Shown piece by piece: positions 29,762 to 37,672 of a stretch of 64,000 bases of DNA (positions within the stretch are counted from its first letter, which is position 1; each line of letters opens with the position of its first letter). This stretch comes from Aminobacter anthyllidis (GTDB lineage Bacteria > Pseudomonadota > Alphaproteobacteria > Rhizobiales > Rhizobiaceae): the NCBI RefSeq assembly GCF_018555685.1, contig NZ_JAFLWW010000003.1:620001-684000 (forward strand), given 5' to 3'. The notes below the pieces were generated by a model. It ran no database searches and had not been told where the DNA came from. It worked only from the letters and a program-made list of their open reading frames with translations. The position numbers were made by a program, and so were the translations under genes.

Positions 29762-29909
29762 GGACACCAGCCCCACTGCCCTGGATTTTCACTTTCTCTT
29801 GATGGACGGCGCCGTAACACGACGACGTTCCCACGCGTATGTGAACGTGACAGCGTTGATTTCGCCGTCCGCAGGGGCGACCTTGCGGTCGGCCTATTGG
29901 AGAGCAAGC

Positions 29910-30869
29910 ATGGCATTCATTCACCGCCGCCCGTCCTGGGCGATATCGGAAGCGCTGGCGACGCCCGAGCACATCTTCCTCAACCGGCGCAGCATTTTGG
30001 CCGGCATGGGGCTGGGCCTGGCGGCCGCTGCCCTGCCCCGTAGCGCGCGCGCCGAGGAGGCGGATCCGACCGCCGATCTCTATCCGGCCAAGCCGAATGC
30101 CGCCTACAAGCTCGACCGTCCCCTGACGCCCGAAGAGATCAACGCCAACTACAACAACTTCTACGAATACGGCACCTACAAGGAGATCGCGGCGAGCGCC
30201 CAGATGCTCAAGACGCGGCCTTGGGAGGTCCAGATCGGCGGTCTCGTCGACAAGCCGATGACGCTCGCCATCGACGACCTGATCCGGAAGTTCCCTCTGG
30301 AGACGCGGCTCTATCGCCACCGCTGCGTCGAGGCCTGGTCGATGACGATCCCGTGGAGCGGCTTCCCGCTGAAGGCGCTTGTCGCCATGGCAAGCCCCAA
30401 GGCGGACGCGAAATTCATCCGTTTCGAGACCTTCCTCGACCCTGTCATGGCGCCGGGCCAGAACGACTTCGTCTATCCCTGGCCCTATGTCGAGGGCGTC
30501 ACCATCGAGGAGGCGGCACTCGACCTGCCCTTCCTCGTCACCGGTGCCTATGACAAGCCGCTGGCCAAGCAGTTCGGCGCGCCGCTACGCCTGGCACTGC
30601 CGTGGAAGTATGGCTTCAAGTCGATCAAGTCGATCCGCAAGATCGACTTCGTCGCCGAGCAGCCGGTCGGCCTGTGGGAAGCGATCCAGCCGAGCGAATA
30701 CGGCTTCTGGGCCAATGTGAATCCCGAGGTACCGCACCCGCGCTGGAGCCAGGCCAAGGAGCGTGTGCTGGCGACGGGCGAACTGGTGCCGACGCAGCTG
30801 TTCAATGGCTACGCCGCCGAGGTCGGCCAGCTCTATGCCGGCAAGGACCCCGCAAAGCTCTATATGTGA
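29910..30869 (+). CDS. msrP: Protein-methionine-sulfoxide reductase catalytic subunit
   Basis: MsrP (YedY) repairs methionine sulfoxide in periplasmic proteins with a molybdopterin cofactor. A Tat signal lies at residues 25-30 (NRRSIL, twin arginine 26-27) followed by GMGLGLAAAALPRSARA. The Mo ligand is Cys139 in YRHRCVEAWSM. Other markers are IPWSGFPL and LPWKYGFKSIKSI. The 319-residue length is normal. ATG at 29910 follows GGAGA by seven bases. The haem membrane partner MsrQ is usually encoded directly downstream, but the next gene here is an unrelated GFA protein on the other strand. Confidence 0.94.
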   Translation: MAFIHRRPSWAISEALATPEHIFLNRRSILAGMGLGLAAAALPRSARAEEADPTADLYPAKPNAAYKLDRPLTPEEINANYNNFYEYGTYKEIAASAQMLKTRPWEVQIGGLVDKPMTLAIDDLIRKFPLETRLYRHRCVEAWSMTIPWSGFPLKALVAMASPKADAKFIRFETFLDPVMAPGQNDFVYPWPYVEGVTIEEAALDLPFLVTGAYDKPLAKQFGAPLRLALPWKYGFKSIKSIRKIDFVAEQPVGLWEAIQPSEYGFWANVNPEVPHPRWSQAKERVLATGELVPTQLFNGYAAEVGQLYAGKDPAKLYM

Positions 30870-30905
30870 TAAAGAGCTGGCCTGGTGCGCGCGTCCAGTT
30901 GCGCC

Positions 30906-31337
30906 CTAACCCGCTTTCGCCTCGACATGCCACCATTTCGGCCGCCCGCCCTTGAACGAGTGGCCGGTCGGCATGAACTCGATCGCGCCGGGCTTGTCGA
31001 AGACGCCGAGCAGCAGTGCCACCACCGGCGCGTCGTCGAGCGCGCCGAACGAACTGCCGCAGGCCGGGCAGAAGGCGCGGCTGGAATAGTCCGACGAGCG
31101 ATAGACCGCTGGCGCACCGCCCGGCCCGGTCCACGTCACCCGGTCGCTTGGAAACTCGACCCACGCAGCGGTCAGTGCGCCGGTGTGGCGCTGGCACATC
31201 CGGCACGAGCAGGTATGCGGCTTGCCGGCCGGGCCGATCGCCTCGAAGCGGACCGCGCCACAAAGGCAGCCGCCGCTGTAGACCTTGGCCGCGCCCGCCT
31301 TGGCCGCGCCCGCCTTGCCCACACCTGTCTTACTCAT
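30906..31337 (-). CDS. GFA-domain (CENP-V-like) zinc protein
   Basis: A 143-residue protein of the glutathione-dependent formaldehyde-activating (GFA) fold family, with zinc-ligand cysteines in YSGGCLCGAVRFE, CSCRMCQRHTG and FCPACGSSF. Members' biochemical roles are mostly unproven. ATG at 31337 is preferred, with GGGGGA upstream; its N-terminus contains the odd repeat GKAGAAKAGAAK. A second GFA protein is at 32646-33068, but the two are only distantly alike. Immediately upstream is a structured intergenic stretch. Confidence 0.85.
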   Translation of the reverse strand: MSKTGVGKAGAAKAGAAKVYSGGCLCGAVRFEAIGPAGKPHTCSCRMCQRHTGALTAAWVEFPSDRVTWTGPGGAPAVYRSSDYSSRAFCPACGSSFGALDDAPVVALLLGVFDKPGAIEFMPTGHSFKGGRPKWWHVEAKAG

Positions 31338-31424
31338 GAATGTCCCCCAAGAGATCGTTACGGCCATGTTTGGCGAAACATGGATTCGCAGGAATGTCGC
31401 CCAGCCTTGACCGGCCGCCGACAA

Positions 31425-31570
31425 AATAAAAGCGGCGCCCGAGGATATCCTCGGACACCGCTTTTTGCGGACCGTTCCGCGGGAGGCGGGACGGCAGGTC
31501 CGCCGCTACGTGGCCAACGCTTGGGTCGTTGGCAATCTGCTGGACGCGGCGCGTTGCCTAAGCCCGGCAC
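31425..31570 (-). ncRNA. Possible structured RNA ending in a terminator (strand uncertain)
   Basis: Three nested or successive stems are visible: CGCCGC/GCGGCG enclosing GCCAACG/CGTTGGC (31513-31529), GCGGACC/GGTCCGC (31466-31502), and a strong terminator-like stem (AAAAGCGG 31428-31435 with CCGCTTTT 31458-31465, inner palindrome CCGAGGATATCCTCGG 31439-31454). Read on the minus strand the last stem ends in TTTTATTTTG; read on the plus strand it ends in TTTTTGCGG, so either direction may be used. It lies upstream of the GFA gene at 31337 and may be a small RNA or leader. No promoter was identified with confidence. Confidence 0.35.
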
Positions 31571-31704
31571 GTTCGGGTGATGCCCCCATCTCCCGACGCA
31601 CCATCACCGCGTCCATGTAAAAGCTAGGCGCGTCGCGAGGTCCGGGGAATGTTACCGGGGGTTACATGTCACTGTTACGCGGGAGATTTGGCCTGTTTCA
31701 GGCA

Positions 31705-31822
31705 ACAAAAAAGCCGGATCCAAGAAGATCCGGCTGAGTTTGTTTGGAAGTGCCGATTAAGGCTAACCTCCAGAGGGGAACACTCGAGGGCGCTAATGGG
31801 AGGAGGAACGCGCCCTGGAGAT
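31705..31822 (-). ncRNA. Candidate alpha-r14 (NfeR1-like) trans-acting small RNA
   Basis: On the minus strand a promoter TTGTTT (31852-31857), 17-base spacer and CATATA (31829-31834) predicts a start near 31822. The transcript would hold the anti-Shine-Dalgarno sequence CCTCCTCCC (31798-31806) exposed in the loop of a perfect GGGCGC/GCGCCC stem (31810-31815 with 31788-31793), a second CCCCTCTGGAGG segment, and a terminator (AGCCGGATC 31712-31720 with GATCCGGCT 31727-31735, then TTTTTTG). Length about 118. The alpha-r14 family of Rhizobiales is known for CCUCCUCCC motifs in loops and this size, so mRNA ribosome-site binding is expected. No protein frame here is credible. Confidence 0.7.
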
Positions 31823-32129
31823 GATCAATATATGTGCTCTCCTTGCCCAACAAACAAGCATCTATTTTGCAACGCACGCATGCAAAAACATACAGGCTGT
31901 GGTCCAACAGTGTTAGAAGGCCGATAGGACCAGTTTTGGCCCCGAAAATCGACTTTTGGCCATGCTGCAGTGCACACTCCGCGTCATGTCGGGGTCAAAA
32001 CCGGCGCCAAATGCCCCTCACCGAGCGATGCTGGCAAATCGGGCACGACAAGATCAATGTTGCGGCGGAAGCAACGGCAATAGGCAACATGCCCTGAATT
32101 CGACCTTGGAGATCAAGAGGAGTGCAGGC

Positions 32130-32639
32130 TTGCGAAAACCATCCGCCATCCTCGGCAGCGCCGTCTTCTTCACCGCGGCACCTGGCGTCGTCGCCGGACT
32201 CGTCCCCTGGCTGCTGAGCCGGCACTACGGCCTGCCGCTGGCCCCCTGGCCGCTGGTCGGTGCCGGGGCGATCCTCGTTGCGGCCAGCCTCGGCGTGCTG
32301 CTGCACGCCTTCGCGCGTTTCGCGCTGGAAGGGCTCGGCACCCCCGCCCCGATCGCGCCGACCGACAGGCTGGTCATCGGCGGCATCTACCGCCATGTGC
32401 GCAACCCGATGTATGTCGCCGTGCTGTCGATCATCCTCGGCCAGGCGCTGATCTTCGCGGCCTGGCCACTCGCGGCCTATGCCGCGCTCATGGCCGCGAC
32501 GATGGCGACCTTCGTCCGTCTCTACGAGGAGCCGGTACTCCTCAGGCAGTACGGTGCCGAATACGAAGCCTACCGCGCCAACGTTCCGGGATGGCTGCCG
32601 CGCCTGACGCCGTGGCGCGGAGCCGGGAGCCTGAAATGA
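32130..32639 (+). CDS. Isoprenylcysteine carboxyl methyltransferase-like membrane protein
   Basis: A 169-residue membrane protein with about four transmembrane helices and the ICMT/PEMT-type end: IYRHVRNPMYVAVLSI, then EEPVLLRQYGAEYEAYRANVPGWLPR. That C-terminal pattern binds S-adenosylmethionine in characterised relatives; bacterial members have unknown substrates. The TTG at 32130 is chosen because AAGAGGAG precedes it by eight bases; longer in-frame frames run into non-coding DNA. The product is too short to be a full phospholipid N-methyltransferase. Confidence 0.78.
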   Translation: MRKPSAILGSAVFFTAAPGVVAGLVPWLLSRHYGLPLAPWPLVGAGAILVAASLGVLLHAFARFALEGLGTPAPIAPTDRLVIGGIYRHVRNPMYVAVLSIILGQALIFAAWPLAAYAALMAATMATFVRLYEEPVLLRQYGAEYEAYRANVPGWLPRLTPWRGAGSLK

Positions 32640-32645
32640 ACAGGC

Positions 32646-33068
32646 CTAGCCGTGCGGCATTCGCGCAAACATCTGCAACGCCGGATCCAAAGTGTCCCAG
32701 CCATGGCCGCGGATGGTGTATGTGACCGCCTGCGGATGGAACTGACCCGGGTCATCAAGGCTGGTCGCGTTGATCGCGATCAGCTCCGGCATGGCGACGA
32801 ATGTCAGATAGACCGGCGTTCCGCAGGTCGGACAGAACGCGTGCACCTTTTCGCTGCCGCTGTCGCTGGCGACCCGCCAGGTGCTCGCTTCGCCCGTGAT
32901 CGCCATCTCGGCGCGCCGGGGGAACGTCAGGTACGATCCGTGCCCGGTGCCGCTTCGCTTCTGGCAGTCCAGGCACTGGCAGTGGTTCTCGAAGATCGGC
33001 TCGTTGCTCGTTTCATAGCGGATCGCGCCACAGGCGCAGCCGCCGGCATAGACCTTGGTCATCGTCAT
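32646..33068 (-). CDS. GFA-domain (CENP-V-like) zinc protein
   Basis: A 140-residue GFA fold with zinc cysteines in VYAGGCACGAIRYE, CQCLDCQKRSG and FCPTCGTPVYL. A short gap separates it from the SRPBCC/ArsR operon upstream on the same strand (23 bases), and it may be its third gene. It is divergent in sequence from the GFA protein at 30906. Function unproven; other GFA proteins are linked to formaldehyde or glutathione chemistry. The start could be 33068 (MTMTKV) or 33062. Confidence 0.85.
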   Translation of the reverse strand: MTMTKVYAGGCACGAIRYETSNEPIFENHCQCLDCQKRSGTGHGSYLTFPRRAEMAITGEASTWRVASDSGSEKVHAFCPTCGTPVYLTFVAMPELIAINATSLDDPGQFHPQAVTYTIRGHGWDTLDPALQMFARMPHG

Positions 33069-33091
33069 TCTCCTGCTGGCCTGCCGAAGCG

Positions 33092-33562
33092 TCAGGCCGC
33101 TTTCGGCTTGGCAAAAATGTCGAGCGGACGACCTGTTTCGAGGAAGGATTTCAGGCTCGACAGCACAATCGGCCAGCCCTTGCTGATGCCCTTCGCCATG
33201 CCGCTTCCGGCTTCGAGTTCATCATGGGTGACGGTGAGCCGAACCATGTTGTCGTATTCCTCGATGTCGAACGCCACCCGGCTGTAGCTTGCCGGATTTG
33301 CAGCCTCGGACGGGTCTGCCCAGGTGATGACGAGGCGGCTCGGCGGCGCGGTCTCGACGACCTTGCCGACAATCTTGACTGCCCGCTCATCATCGGCCTC
33401 GACATGTTCCCATTTCGATCCGGCACGCCAGTCGGAGACGTTTTCGTGGCCCCAATAGCGCCTTGCAAGGTCCGGTTTGGTGATGGCTTCGAACACTTTT
33501 TCCGGCGTCGAGATGATGTAGGTCACATAGACAAAGCTGGTCTTTTCCTGGGTCATTGTCAT
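33092..33562 (-). CDS. SRPBCC (AHSA1-like) domain protein
   Basis: A 156-residue START/AHA1-like fold starting MTMTQEKTSFVYVTYI, with the typical STPEKVFEAITKPDLARRYWGHENVSDW and RLTVTHDELEAGSGM ending in KGWPIVLSSLKSFLETG. Such proteins bind hydrophobic ligands and are often paired with ArsR regulators. Its ATG overlaps the ArsR stop (ATGA at 33559-33562), so the two are translationally coupled. The ligand is not evident from sequence. Confidence 0.9.
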   Translation of the reverse strand: MTMTQEKTSFVYVTYIISTPEKVFEAITKPDLARRYWGHENVSDWRAGSKWEHVEADDERAVKIVGKVVETAPPSRLVITWADPSEAANPASYSRVAFDIEEYDNMVRLTVTHDELEAGSGMAKGISKGWPIVLSSLKSFLETGRPLDIFAKPKAA

Positions 33563-33873
33563 TCTCCTTCGAGCTCTTTCTTCAGATCGTGCAGCAGGCT
33601 GAGCCGCTGGATTTCGAACTTGCGCACCCACCGTTCGTAGACCTCGTGGATCGGAACGGGGTTGATGAAATGCAGCTTTTCGCGGCCACGCTTGACCGTG
33701 CTCACCAGATTGGCCGCTTCCAGGATGCCGAGATGCTGCGTAGCCGATTGCCGGGCCATATCGAGGTTTGCGCACAACTCGCCCAGGGTCTGCCCGTTCT
33801 TCTCGTACAGAAGATCGAGAAGCTTCCTGCGTGTCGGGTCGCTCAAGGCCTTGAATACGTCGTCGGCGTCCAT
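33559..33873 (-). CDS. ArsR-family transcriptional regulator
   Basis: A 104-residue winged-helix regulator (DVFKALSDPTRRKLLDLLYE, helix LGELCANLDMARQSATQHLGIL, wing VKRGREKLHFINP). It lacks the cysteine metal sites of ArsR/CadC, so it is of the SRPBCC-coupled, metal-free type. ATG at 33873 (MDADDVF) is chosen over the GTG at 33882. It is the first gene of an operon with the SRPBCC gene, and three operator-like repeats lie directly upstream. Confidence 0.88.
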   Translation of the reverse strand: MDADDVFKALSDPTRRKLLDLLYEKNGQTLGELCANLDMARQSATQHLGILEAANLVSTVKRGREKLHFINPVPIHEVYERWVRKFEIQRLSLLHDLKKELEGE

Positions 33874-33906
33874 CGTCCTCACTCACTTGCGATTGTTAAT
33901 ATGCAG

Positions 33907-33950
33907 TCATTTACCTGCATGTCAAGTGATGCAGGCAAATACCTGCATAT
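33907..33950. promoter_or_regulatory. Triple operator-like repeat upstream of the ArsR operon
   Basis: ATTTACCTGCAT (33909-33920), its near-exact inverted copy ATGCAGGCAAAT (33929-33940) and a further AAATACCTGCAT (33937-33948) form two nested palindromes of about 30 bases. The third copy shares its AAAT with the second. This is the kind of site an autoregulatory ArsR dimer binds. The rest of the 314-base gap 33874-34187 contains a stretch with a coding-like minus-strand frame (34000-34118), possibly a gene remnant. Confidence 0.6.
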
Positions 33951-34187
33951 CAAGCGGCAAGATGCCCTGCCGGACGCGAAATCGGCGTCAGCATGTCGAT
34001 GGCGCGGCCGAAGGCTACGGGTTTCGCCGGTCGATGTGATGGAGCTGATGTGCGCCTGGAGCGCCAGCATGCGCGCGCCAATGAGATCGACGCCGTAGAT
34101 CAGGCCGCCGCGGGCCAAAACGACATCGCCCTGCCCTCGCCGATACGAGGGCAGTTCACGGCAGGCATGATTATCGCGGATGCGAGC

Positions 34188-35084
34188 CTAGAAGGCCCAG
34201 CTGCGGGCCTTGGCGATGACGAAATCGCGGAACACGTGCAGCTTGGCCTGCTCCCGCATCGCATCGGGATAGGCGAAATAGGTGTCGAAGGATGGCACCT
34301 CGGTTTCGGGCAGGAGTTGCACCAGTCCTGCATCCTTGCCGATGACGTAGTCGGGCAGCATGGCGATGCCGGCACCTGTCTGCACCGCCTTCTTGATCGA
34401 CAGGATGTCGTTGATCTGCAGCGTCGGCACGCGCTGGCCGCCCTCGAAGTCGCCGACCGTCTCCAGCCAGTTGAGCTCGCTCAAATGTGTCGGCACCGGC
34501 ACGCCAAAGGTGACGATGCGGTGGTTCTTGAGATCGGCGATGGATTCGGGCTTGCCGTATTTGTTGACGTAAGCGGGCGAGGCATAGAGGTGGAAATGCA
34601 CGGTGAACAGCCGGCGCTGGATCAGGTCCGGCTGCTGCGGCTGGCGCAGGCGGATGGCGCAGTCCGCCTGGCGCATGGTCAAGTCCAGTTCCTCATTGGC
34701 GAGGATCAACTGGATGTGGATGTCGGGGTAGAGTTCAAGAAACTCCTGGATGCGTTCGGTGAGCCAGCCGGCGCCGAGGCCGACAGTCGTCGTCACCTTG
34801 AGCACGCCAGACGGACGGTCCTTGGTTTCGGTCAGCCTGGTCTTGATCGTCTCGAGCTTCATCAAGACGTCATGCGCGGTGCGAAACAGCATCTCGCCCT
34901 GCTCGGTCAGCACCAGGCCGCGCGCGTGGCGGTGGAACAGCGGCACGCCGATGTCGTGTTCGAGCGCGCTCACCTGGCGCGAGATCGCCGACTGCGACAG
35001 CCTCAGCGTCTCCGCTGCGTGCGTGAACGAGCCAGCCTCCGCCGCTGCGTGGAACACGCGCAACTTATCCCAATCCAACGCCAT
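34188..35084 (-). CDS. LysR-family transcriptional regulator
   Basis: A 298-residue regulator. The N-terminal helix-turn-helix (WDKLRVFHAAAEAGSFTHA, then LRLSQSAISRQVSALEHDIG) and a periplasmic-binding-like effector domain from residue 90 are standard. The N-terminal sequence and its position just downstream of trxB in the same direction (32 bases) are a conserved arrangement I associate with Rhizobiales, suggesting redox- or thiol-related control. Effector and targets are not known. ATG at 35084 follows GGGGAAAA. Confidence 0.92.
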   Translation of the reverse strand: MALDWDKLRVFHAAAEAGSFTHAAETLRLSQSAISRQVSALEHDIGVPLFHRHARGLVLTEQGEMLFRTAHDVLMKLETIKTRLTETKDRPSGVLKVTTTVGLGAGWLTERIQEFLELYPDIHIQLILANEELDLTMRQADCAIRLRQPQQPDLIQRRLFTVHFHLYASPAYVNKYGKPESIADLKNHRIVTFGVPVPTHLSELNWLETVGDFEGGQRVPTLQINDILSIKKAVQTGAGIAMLPDYVIGKDAGLVQLLPETEVPSFDTYFAYPDAMREQAKLHVFRDFVIAKARSWAF

Positions 35085-35116
35085 TTTTCCCCTCTTATGT
35101 CAGGCGTTTGGTCGGC

Positions 35117-36091
35117 CTATTCGGCCGCTTCGCGATGCACTTCAACTCCGGCCAGGTACTTTTCGGCTTCAAGTGCCGCCATGCAGCCCAGGCCGGCTGC
35201 CGTCACCGCCTGGCGGTAGATGTCGTCGGTCACGTCACCGGCGGCAAACACGCCCGGCACGTTGGTGCGGGTCGAATTCGCCTCGGTCCAGAGATAGCCG
35301 TTCGGCTTCTGCTTGAGCTTGCCGACGAACAGCTCGACCGCTGGCGCGTGGCCGATCGCCACGAACACGCCATGCGTCGCCATCTCGGTGATTTCACCGC
35401 TATGAACGTTCCTGAGCCTGACACCGTCGACCGAAGGCGGCAGCGGCTTCTTGGCCGGCGCCCCGACGATTTCCTCGACGGCGTGATCCCAGATCACCTT
35501 GATGTTGTCCTTGGCAAACAGCCGCTCCTGCAAGATGCGTTCGGCGCGGAAATGGTCGCGCCGGTGCACCACCGTCACCGTCTTGGCGAGGTTGGAAAGA
35601 TAGAGCGCTTCCTCGACCGCCGAATTGCCGCCGCCGACGACCACCACGTCCTTGCCGCGGTAGAAGAAGCCGTCGCAGGTGGCGCAAGCCGAAACGCCAA
35701 AGCCCTGGAACACCTGCTCGGACGGCAGGCCAAGCCATTTGGCCTGGGCACCGGTGGCGATGATCAATGCGTCTGCGGTGTAGATGGTGCCGGAATCGCC
35801 GATGGCGCGGAACGGCCTGACATCGAGATCGACCGCGGTGATGATGTCGTGGACCATCTCGGTGCCGACATGCTCGGCCTGCGCCCGCATCTGCTCCATC
35901 AGCCACGGGCCCTGGATCGGCTCGGCGAAGCCGGGATAGTTTTCGACGTCGGTGGTGATCATCAGCTGGCCGCCCTGCTGCATGCCGGCGACGAGCATCG
36001 GCTTGAGCATGGCGCGCGCCGCGTAGATCGCCGCCGTGTAGCCGGCGGGACCCGAACCGATGATAAGAACTGGCGCATGTTTGGCGGTCAT
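35117..36091 (-). CDS. trxB: Thioredoxin reductase
   Basis: A 324-residue dimeric flavoprotein that passes electrons from NADPH to thioredoxin. The FAD motif GSGPAGYTAAIYAARA, the redox disulfide CATC (Cys136, Cys139), the NADPH motif VVVGGGNSAVEEALYL and the second FAD motif GVFAAGDVTDDIYRQ are all present. The ATG at 36091 (MTAKHAPVLIIGSG) is chosen over the extension to 36133. The LysR gene follows on the same strand and the divergent Lrp gene starts 253 bases away. Confidence 0.96.
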   Translation of the reverse strand: MTAKHAPVLIIGSGPAGYTAAIYAARAMLKPMLVAGMQQGGQLMITTDVENYPGFAEPIQGPWLMEQMRAQAEHVGTEMVHDIITAVDLDVRPFRAIGDSGTIYTADALIIATGAQAKWLGLPSEQVFQGFGVSACATCDGFFYRGKDVVVVGGGNSAVEEALYLSNLAKTVTVVHRRDHFRAERILQERLFAKDNIKVIWDHAVEEIVGAPAKKPLPPSVDGVRLRNVHSGEITEMATHGVFVAIGHAPAVELFVGKLKQKPNGYLWTEANSTRTNVPGVFAAGDVTDDIYRQAVTAAGLGCMAALEAEKYLAGVEVHREAAE

Positions 36092-36344
36092 CGAAGGGCC
36101 TTCATAGTCGATGGAAAAACGGCATCCCGTCAAACGGGCCGCGGGTCGTCCCTAATCTAGGTGTTCACCCATACCCCGCGCAAGGCGGCAAGATGTTACT
36201 CCCCCGAAAGCTTGACTGCCTCGCCTCCGACACGTCGCCGAACGCAGCGTGATTTGCATTTGGGTCGGGCTCGGGTTCCCCAACCGATGCGAGTAGTTTA
36301 ATTACGTGAATGCGCAAGATTCTTGCGCGAGTCCCGGAGCGCAC

Positions 36345-36815
36345 ATGCCCATCAAGGCCGATCTCGACGCCATCGATTGGAAGATCCTGCGCGAGCTTCA
36401 AGACGACGGTCGCATGACCAATGTCGAACTGTCGCGCCGCGTCGGCATTTCGGCGCCGCCGTGCCTGCGCCGCGTCAAGCGCCTCGAGGACGAAGGCATC
36501 ATCCAGCGCTACCGCGCTTTGCTCAACGCCCCGGCACTCGGCATGGACGTCGTCGCCTTCTGCCTCGTCGGCCTCAACCGCCAGTCGGAAGTCGACCTCA
36601 AGGCCTTCGCCGACCGCACGCGCGGCTGGCCGATCGTCCGCAGCGCCTGGATGGTATCGGGCGAATCCGACTTCATGCTGCACTGCCTGGCGCCCGACCT
36701 CGGCACCTTCCAGACCTTCGTCATCGAGGAGCTGACGTCCTCACCCAATGTCGACACCGTGCGCACGGCGCTGACCATCCGCCAGGTCAAGGACGACGGG
36801 CTGGTGTCGATTTAG
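36345..36815 (+). CDS. Lrp/AsnC-family transcriptional regulator
   Basis: A 156-residue Lrp-type protein: helix-turn-helix (LDAIDWKILRELQDDGRMTN, VGISAPPCLRRVKRLEDEGII) followed by the RAM effector domain (VVAFCLVGLNRQSEVDL). It probably senses an amino acid and regulates a catabolic or transport gene set. The start at 36345 follows CGGAGC; GTG at 36306 is a less favoured alternative. The 253-base gap to trxB has no other gene. Confidence 0.93.
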   Translation: MPIKADLDAIDWKILRELQDDGRMTNVELSRRVGISAPPCLRRVKRLEDEGIIQRYRALLNAPALGMDVVAFCLVGLNRQSEVDLKAFADRTRGWPIVRSAWMVSGESDFMLHCLAPDLGTFQTFVIEELTSSPNVDTVRTALTIRQVKDDGLVSI

Positions 36816-36835
36816 GGGGCGCTTCGGCGCCGGCC

Positions 36836-37627
36836 CTAGCCGAACGGCACCCGCAGACGCTGCAGGCCGCGCATCCGCGAATCCACGAACCACCAGGCCT
36901 TTTGCAGCGGCCTGATCAGCTCGCGCAGCGGCTTGCTCATCTTCTTCTTTGAGCTTTTCAGTTCGGGTCGCTCGTTGTCGAGGGTACTGGCGATCCGCCC
37001 GGCCACACCACCGGCTTCAAAGAACATATCCTGGATACAAATGGCGGGTGCCAGCTGGTAGGTCGTCAGATGAGCCCAACCGGTGCAGGCCGGATTGAAC
37101 ATGAACTGGTCGACCGGGTCGGCGAAGTCCTTGCTCAAGTCAAACAGCTTCCGTGCTGCGGCCTTGGAGATGATGTAGCCGCTGGTGCCCGTGTGAGCCG
37201 CCCTTAATCTTTTGAGCGACCGCCCAGCAGGCGCCTGCACGTGCTTGCGTTCGATCAAGGTGTGCACCCTGGTGGTTTCAAGCTTCACCACGTCGGCATC
37301 GGCGGGAATCCAGTCGTCTCGGCTCAGCAGTTCGACGAGACCGGATCCGAAGTGGACGTCGTCCTCGAAGACCGCCGCGTGATCCTGTTCGGCGCTCGCG
37401 ATCGCCTCCCAGCACGCCCTGTGGCTGAGAAAGCAGCCCGTTTCACCTGGTCCGAGCTGGTAGATCAGCCCTGCCCGTTCTGGCTGGCGCAGCTTGCCCT
37501 CGGCGATCAGCTTCGCCCCGTCGACAGCCGGAATCCTTGTGAAGTCCAGGCCGAGACCGCCGAAGATCGTGGCCATGCGGGCCAGCCGCTCCGGAGAGCG
37601 ATCCAGATTGATCAGGTAGATGTTCAT
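36836..37627 (-). CDS. Glycosyltransferase family 25 protein (LPS/LOS type), third of the tandem trio
   Basis: A 263-residue GT25 enzyme, starting MNIYLINLDRSPERLARM, with the DXD-like EDDVHFG motif and CFLSHRACWEAI; the family transfers galactose or glucose to lipooligosaccharide cores. Further signals are GTSGYIISKAAARKL and DPVDQFMF. Its start may instead be GTG at 37642, which has a GGGGG ribosome site. About 45 bases downstream of the second GT25 gene, it is most likely co-transcribed. The C-terminal 40 residues are basic, probably for membrane attachment. Confidence 0.87.
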   Translation of the reverse strand: MNIYLINLDRSPERLARMATIFGGLGLDFTRIPAVDGAKLIAEGKLRQPERAGLIYQLGPGETGCFLSHRACWEAIASAEQDHAAVFEDDVHFGSGLVELLSRDDWIPADADVVKLETTRVHTLIERKHVQAPAGRSLKRLRAAHTGTSGYIISKAAARKLFDLSKDFADPVDQFMFNPACTGWAHLTTYQLAPAICIQDMFFEAGGVAGRIASTLDNERPELKSSKKKMSKPLRELIRPLQKAWWFVDSRMRGLQRLRVPFG

Positions 37628-37672
37628 TGCACGATCGTTCACGTCTTGCCCCCAGTAAGCCGCCGGCGCTGG

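Noticed and set aside
31698-31907. A 69-residue frame over the small-RNA locus
   Set aside because: It runs through a terminator hairpin and promoter, and shows no protein-like composition.
33993-35219. A 408-residue plus-strand frame over the LysR gene
   Set aside because: It is antisense to LysR and trxB ends with the usual low-complexity appearance.
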